DNA from: Dillenia suffruticosa
Taxonomy: Eukaryota > Streptophyta > Magnoliopsida > Dilleniales > Dilleniaceae
Direction: 5' to 3'
Length of the DNA stretch: 64,000 nucleotides
Assembly (NCBI GenBank): GCA_033439265.1
Contig: JAVTVX010000020.1
Location: 18,308,001-18,372,000 of the forward strand
Shown here in pieces: positions 58,474 to 64,000 of the stretch. How positions within the stretch are numbered: the stretch's first letter is position 1; every line of letters begins with the position of its first letter. Both the position numbers and the translations under genes were made by a program. The notes under the pieces were generated by a model, which saw only the letters and a list, made by a program, of their open reading frames with translations, ran no database searches and was not told where the DNA came from.

Positions 58474-58507
<34 letters not shown>

Positions 58508-58699
58508 GTTCTCTCTCTATTCTTCTTCTTCTCTCCTCTTATCATCATCTCCTACATTCCCTTCTCAAACCTTTACGTAACAGCAGATTTCCAGCTTTGC
58601 AGAAGGTGCAATTCTAGTCCCTCGAGCAGGCATTACAAAAGTTAATTGATAGTCGACTTCTTCACACGCCTCAAGTCACTTATCTCAAGGATTGTGACA
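58289..58699 (+). repeat. gypsy 5' LTR
   Basis: Starts TGTAACAGTC, contains a CT-rich microsatellite near 58472-58503 and ends ATTGTGACA just before the primer site. Confidence 0.9.
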
Positions 58700-61600
58700 A
58701 ATTTGGTATCAGAGCAAAGATTCTTGGCTTGAATTCACTGGAAAATGGTGGAGGGAACCAGATAGAAAGCCAATGAAAAAAACAATAAAAAACAAGAATT
58801 ATATATTCAAGAACTTAATCAAGAAATGCAAACGGCAAACATGCAATGGTGGGAGTAAATGGAGAAGAAAATGGAATTCTTCATGACTCAAATGGAAGCA
58901 CAATTTAAGGCGTTAACAAGAAAAATGTGTTAGGAAGTGGAGGATGATTATGAGTTAAACGAAGCTCACTGCCATCCCTACTACTGACTCTGACGGGAAA
59001 TAGAAAGAAGAATGATGCAAAGTCTTCTAAGAAGGAATTCAATCTAAAGCCTTCAGCTCCTAATCTTCCAAGATTTGAACTACCAATATTTTCAGGGGAA
59101 GATCCTCGAAATTGTTAAGGAAATGTCACAAATTTTTTATGATATATCACATTCCACATCATCTCTAGATGGACACTATAGAATATTATCTAGAGGAGAA
59201 GGCTGACATCTGGTATCAAGGCTTGTGAATGGCCAAAGGAATGATGGAGTGGGAGGAGTTTTCAAAGTTATTGTGTCAGAAATTTGATAAAAAAGGGATG
59301 CAAGATGAGATAGAGGAGTTTAATAAGTCGCAGCAGACAGGTTCTGTGATGGAGTATCAGGAGAAGTTTGAAAAACTATGTCGTTGATGCTTCTCAGAAA
59401 TCCTAGTCTTCTGGAATCCAACTTTGTATCTAGTTTCATAAGTGGTCTCAAGGAGGAAATTGAACCAATGATGAAGTTAATGAAGCCTATTACATTGCTG
59501 CAGGCATTTGAGGTTGCTATTCTACAAGAGCAAGCTTTGGAAATGATAAAAAATGGTAGGTTGTCTACTTCTTGGAGTAGAGTGGGATTTATGAATGAAA
59601 AAAATAGAGGTAAGGAACTAGGATCATCCACAGCTACGAACAGACCTATGATAGCCTTTCCAAGAAACCAAAACCTAAGTGTTACATAAGGCAGCAAAAC
59701 ACAGAAGATTACTTCTCATGAAATTCAGTATCGGAGAAATAATCATTGATGTTATAAATGTGGGGAGAAGTACAGCCGAGGTCATCAATGTAGACTTAAG
59801 AGATTGAATTTGATCTTAACAGAAGAGGAGGAGGAAAAGGAATCTATTGAAGATGAAATGACACCTGAAGAGTTGAATGACACTGTAGGTAAACCCATAG
59901 ACCTCTCTCTCTGAACATTGTTTAATTCCTTATCTAGGAACACCATAGCACTACAAGGAATGCTGAATGAGACTGCCATAGCTATTCTAGTAGACACTGG
60001 TAGCTTAAATAGTTTCTTGAACCATAGAGTAGTGCACAAATTACAGTTAAAGGTTGAATCATCAATAGCCCTGCATGTGGTTATAGCAGATGGAAGAATA
60101 GTCTCTAGTTATTCAGAAGTGAAAAATGTTAGATGAAAAATACAGAACTATACTTTGTCATTTAACCTGAGGGTGATGGAATTAGGTAATTGGGATGTGA
60201 TTTTGGGAGTGGATTAGTTGTATTGTTTCAATCCCATAACTTTTGATTTCAAACAATTATAAGTGAAGTTCTCCAGAGGAAAGGAGGAAGTAATACTGGA
60301 AGGAAGTGTGCAACATCCTAAAATACAGCTTGTCAGAAGAAAATATGCTAAGGGTTTCAGACAGCAGTAGCTGCAAACTTGTGCTACTATTGTCTGTGGT
60401 GGGGAAAGGACCAGGATGGAAAATCCTGAGGAGATATCACAGTTACTAACACAATTTGAAGATATTTTTTAGATACCCACCTCTTTACCTCCTCCATGAA
60501 GCCATGACCATCCAATAGCACTGAAACCTGAATCTCAACCCTTCAAGCTTAAGCCTTATAGATACTCTCATTCACAAAAAACTAAAATTAAGAAGCAAGT
60601 GCAAGAAATGTTGGATAATGGCATAGTAAGGCACAACAAGAGCCCTTTTGCTTTACATGTCCTGTTAGTTAAAAAGAAGGATAGTACTTGGAGATTTTGT
60701 GTGGATTATAGGCAGCTAAACAAGTAGACAGTCATGGACAAATTTCTTATTCCCAATATTAATGAGTTGTTGGATGAGTTGTATGGGTCAAAGTCTTCTC
60801 AAAGATTGATTTAAGATCTGGATATTATCAAATAAGAGTTAAACCATAGGATGTGCCTAAGACAGCATTTCATACTCACCATGGACTCTTTGAATTTCTG
60901 GTTATGCCCTTCGGATTGACTAATGCCCAAACTACGTTTCAGTCCTTGATGAATCACATTTTTAAGGCCCTTCTCAGGAAGTTTGTTCTTGTGTTCTTTG
61001 ATGACATTCTCATCTATAGTGTTGATTTGTTTGCTCACTTGCAGCATCTGGAAGTGGTACTGTCATTACTTGGCAGCATCAATTATTTGCTAAGTTTTCA
61101 AAGTATATTTTTGCTCAAGAACATGTGGAGTATTTGGGTGATGTGGTAATCGGTGAGGGAGTAAAAATGGAAGATCAAAAAACAGAATGCATAGCTGAGT
61201 GGCCAACTCCATATTTTGTCAAAGCCTTGCGAGGGTTCTTGGGCTTAACTGGTTATTATAGAAGGTTTGTAAATCATTATGGTCTCATTGCAAGACCCTT
61301 AAATGATCTGCTTAAGAAAAATAACTTCAGGTGGAATGAAGTCGTTGACGGAGCTTTCAGGAAGCTCAAAGATGCTATGATCACTACTCTTGTAATGAGA
61401 CTACCAGATTTTTCAAAACCCTTTGTAGTTGAGACAGATGCATGCTATACTAGTGGAAAAAGAGGTGCTTGCCATCTCTGTGGTACAGCCTAAATGGATG
61501 GAAGAGGTTGTGCAAAGCTATAAAGGGGATGAGAATTGTCAGAATTTAATAGCCCAGTTGATACTACAGCCAGGAAGCAAGACTGAATCAAATTAAGGAG

Positions 61601-62805
61601 AATCAAATCTACCTTTTATTAGCCCTTTCTCAAAGCTGCTGTAATTAGATTTGTGTAAGAATGTGATATTTGTCAGAAAAATAAGCATGAAAATGTGGCT
61701 TGTCCTAGATTGTTGCAGCCACTTCCGATACCAGCTCAAGCTTGGTCTCACATTACCATGGATTTCATTGAAGGCCTACTAGATTCACAAGGTTCTGACA
61801 CCATATTGGTAGTGATTGATAGACTGACGAAATTTTAACATTTTATAGCCCTGTAACATCCTTATTCTGCTCTGACAGTTGCTAAAATATTTGTGGATCA
61901 AGTGTTTAAGCTGCATGGACTAGTAAAGGCAATAGTGACTGACAGAGATAAAGTCTTCACAAGTTTGTTTTGGCAAGAATTATTCAGATCGGTGGGAACT
62001 CAAATCAATCTAAGTACTGCCTACCATCCTCAAATGGATGACCAAAGTGAAATGTTGAATCAATGCTTGGAGTGTTATTTGCGTTGCATGAATGCATACA
62101 GGCCTTCTCTATGGTCACAGTGGTTAGGATTGGCGGAATGGTAGTACAACACTAACTTCCATTCAAGTATTCAGATAACTCCTTGTTATCAGCTCAAGCA
62201 TATACCCAGTGGACCATACTTGGATTCTGTAACTCCAACAGCTGTTAATTTCGTTCAGAATAGACAAGCCAAGCTGCAGTCCTACATGATCATCTTACCA
62301 AGGCCCAGAATAGGATGAAGACTTATGTAGATTTAAAAAGAACAGAAAGGGAGTTTAGGGTGGGAGATTTAGTCTATCTCAGACTGCAACCTTACAGACA
62401 GCAGTCTGTAGAAGTAAGGAGACAACTCAAGCTCTCATCCAAGTTTTATGGACCATTCCCTAGATAGCTAGAGCGGAAAATATGACTTATCTACTGTAGT
62501 TACCTCAAGGATCTAAGATACATCCTGTTTTCCATGTATCTTTACTCAAAAAGAAGTTAGGTACTGATCAGACAACAATGCCTACGTTGCCTTTGTTGGG
62601 TTCAGATAGACAAGCTCTTGCGGAGCCTGAGGTAGTCTTGAAGAGACAGGTGATTATGAGAAACAACAGACTAGTGACTCAAGTTTTGATTAGGTGGATT
62701 AACTTGAGTCCTGAAGAAGCAACCTGGGAAGACAGAGACTTTATCATAGCACAATTCCCATCATTTCAGCCTTGAGGACAATGGTTCTTTTAAAGGGAGA
62801 ATAAT

Positions 62806-63235
62806 TGTAACAGTCAAGGGTGTACAACTAGGATTATTGCTGAGTTGTACTATGTTTAGTCAGCAAGTTAGTTAGTTAGAGATTATGAGTTGGTTAGAGT
62901 TGTTGTAAAAAGGAAATATAAGTGTACTGCTCAAGGGGAGGAAAAATAACAGAATTCTGAGCTAGTTCTTCTTCTTATATTGACTTCTTCTCTTACTGAC
63001 TTCTTCTCTTCCTCTCTCTCTCTCTATCTCTCTCTTTCTTCTTTTCTCTCTATATTCTTCTTCTTCTCTCCTCTTATCATCATCTTCTACATTCCCTTCT
63101 CAAACCCTTACGTAACAGCAGATTTCCAGCTTTGTAGAAGGTACAATTCCAGTCCCTCGAGCAGGCATTATAAAAGTTAATTGACAGTCGACTTCTTCAC
63201 ACGCCTCAAGTTGACTTGTCTCAAGGATTATGACA
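62806..63235 (+). repeat. gypsy 3' LTR
   Basis: Starts TGTAACAGTC and ends ATTATGACA, followed by TTATT. Confidence 0.9.
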
Positions 63236-63240
63236 TTATT

Positions 63241-63610
63241 CAAATGTAGGACTTAAAAGGTTTTCCATTACGTCTAATTGCTCTCATCTACCCCGAGCCA
63301 TTTCTCTCTCTCTCTCCCTCCCATAGTGTTTCTCCCTCCTCTCTTCCTCTTACCCCACTAAATAGTCTTTTTCTCTCTCACACTTGTTTAGTGGTGACTT
63401 GGGTTAATTCTCTTTGTCCAGTTCAGACAACTTGACCTTACTTTGCCCGCTTAGCCTTAGTGGGTCCCGTGGGTCAGCTTTAACCGTGTCCTAATCGCCT
63501 TATTTGGTATTCAAGATTACTTATTGTGAATACAATGTGATTATGATACATTAACTATTTGTTGTGGATTGTTGTGATTGCGTGTCTTCTATGTTAGGTG
63601 AAGGGTGGAT
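63241..63610. other. intergenic sequence right of the gypsy element
   Basis: CT-rich low complexity (63300-63390) and ordinary sequence; no gene. Confidence 0.45.
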
Positions 63611-63625
63611 ATGCGTGTTGCCTAC

Positions 63626-63805
63626 CTTTTTTTTTTTTGGTTTTCACCATCGATATTCGAGTTTTATCTAATTAATCCAATTGTAATACTATGGGGTCTA
63701 TTTTAAGAGTTAGTTCTCTCAAATTTTTCGCTATTCTCAGGGTTTAAAGTCGAGATCTTTAGTTAAGAGAGTAGAGTGTTCAATCACTCAATCCAAATTA
63801 ATTTG
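63626..63805 (-). mobile_element. SINE, family 2, with perfect 15-bp target duplication
   Basis: 180 bp. On the minus strand it has a tRNA-like head (TTGAGTGATTGAACACTCTA; B-box-like region CGACTTTAAACCC), a body, and an end GGTGAAAACC followed by an A-run. It is flanked by identical ATGCGTGTTGCCTAC at 63611-63625 and 63806-63820. The perfect duplication suggests a young insertion. Confidence 0.82.
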
Positions 63806-63820
63806 ATGCGTGTTGCCTAC

Positions 63821-64000
63821 TTTGGCCTTAGTGTGAAACGATTTACTCTCTTTCCACGTTTTGATATTTTGGGATGTACTATGCATATAATATATGATGA
63901 AGTCCGGTTCAAAGCCTATTATCATATGATTTGAGATCCTCTGAACTCATGGCCCAATAGACAAAATGTACTAAAATGTGTCATCGATACGAGATCTATC
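63821..64000. other. right edge, no feature
   Basis: Nothing recognised in the last 180 bp. Confidence 0.4.

Larger units (their letters stand above)
58289..63235 (+). mobile_element. Ty3-gypsy LTR retrotransposon with chromodomain (chromovirus-like), broken
   Basis: A 4.9-kb element flanked by TTATT on both sides (58284-58288 and 63236-63240). It has LTRs of 411 and 430 bp, a tRNA-Met primer site (TTGGTATCAGAGC) and a purine tract before the 3' LTR. Parts in order: gag (about 59.2-59.7 kb), aspartic protease (about 59.9-60.1 kb, LVDTGS), reverse transcriptase (about 60.6-61.1 kb, FFDDILIYS), RNase H start (about 61.2-61.5 kb), integrase (about 61.6-62.2 kb) and a C-terminal chromodomain (about 62.6-62.8 kb). 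RT before integrase plus the chromodomain identifies a chromovirus-type gypsy element. It is heavily broken (ten or more interruptions) and shorter than usual between RNase H and integrase. LTR divergence of about 7-9%, mostly transitions, indicates an older insertion than the copia element. Confidence 0.92.

Noticed and set aside
3458-63805. tRNA-like B boxes as functional tRNA genes
   Set aside because: Each is followed by a poly(A) and flanked by target duplications, and none folds into a visible full cloverleaf; they are SINE heads.

Overview
This is a plant nuclear window, most likely from a dicot and possibly a woody one. The evidence is GT-AG introns, AT-rich intergenic DNA, a DUF26 (Gnk2-type) secretory protein, plant hAT, Mutator-like, copia and gypsy elements, and tRNA-derived SINEs. 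There is no bacterial operon structure, tRNA, rRNA or CRISPR.

Two host genes can be read. (1) At 4500-5264 on the minus strand is an intronless gene for a 254-residue cysteine-rich repeat secretory protein with two DUF26 domains. (2) At 9347-41186 on the minus strand is one very large gene. I assembled it from 14 exons whose splice phases all agree, giving 3072 nt and 1023 residues. The protein has an N-terminal class 3 lipase domain (GHSLGG), a middle region without a domain I can name, a P-loop GTPase-like domain and a C-terminal Gly/Ala-rich membrane segment. It resembles the Arabidopsis lipase class 3 protein I recall as At3g07400. The gene spans about 32 kb because its introns carry transposons. 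Intron 7 holds a copia element (24717-29727) and a Tourist-like MITE (29922-30146). Intron 9 holds a Mutator-like element with long inverted ends (15522-18893, itself containing a LINE fragment) and a hAT element (19676-22849).

The left end (26-1880) is a near-identical inverted copy, about 99.5%, of 13710-15560. It carries a full copy of exon 10 of the lipase gene with both splice sites. One breakpoint lies 39 bp inside the Mutator-like terminal repeat, so the copy was made after that element inserted.

Right of the lipase gene (41.3-64 kb) I see no intact host gene. This part holds a ribosomal protein L17 gene fragment (43902-44010), a decayed second hAT (about 44.1-48.03 kb), a second LINE fragment (48.2-49.5 kb), a small non-autonomous LTR element (50451-51727) with a tandem-duplicated end, a broken Ty3-gypsy element with a chromodomain (58289-63235), and several SINEs.

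The most unusual pattern is a set of five ultra-short insertions: 17-25 nt, a few bases plus an A-tail, each flanked by a 14-18 bp target-site duplication. Four of the five join to the tail at ACC-A(n), the same junction as SINEs in this window. They look like extreme 5'-truncated retroposon insertions.
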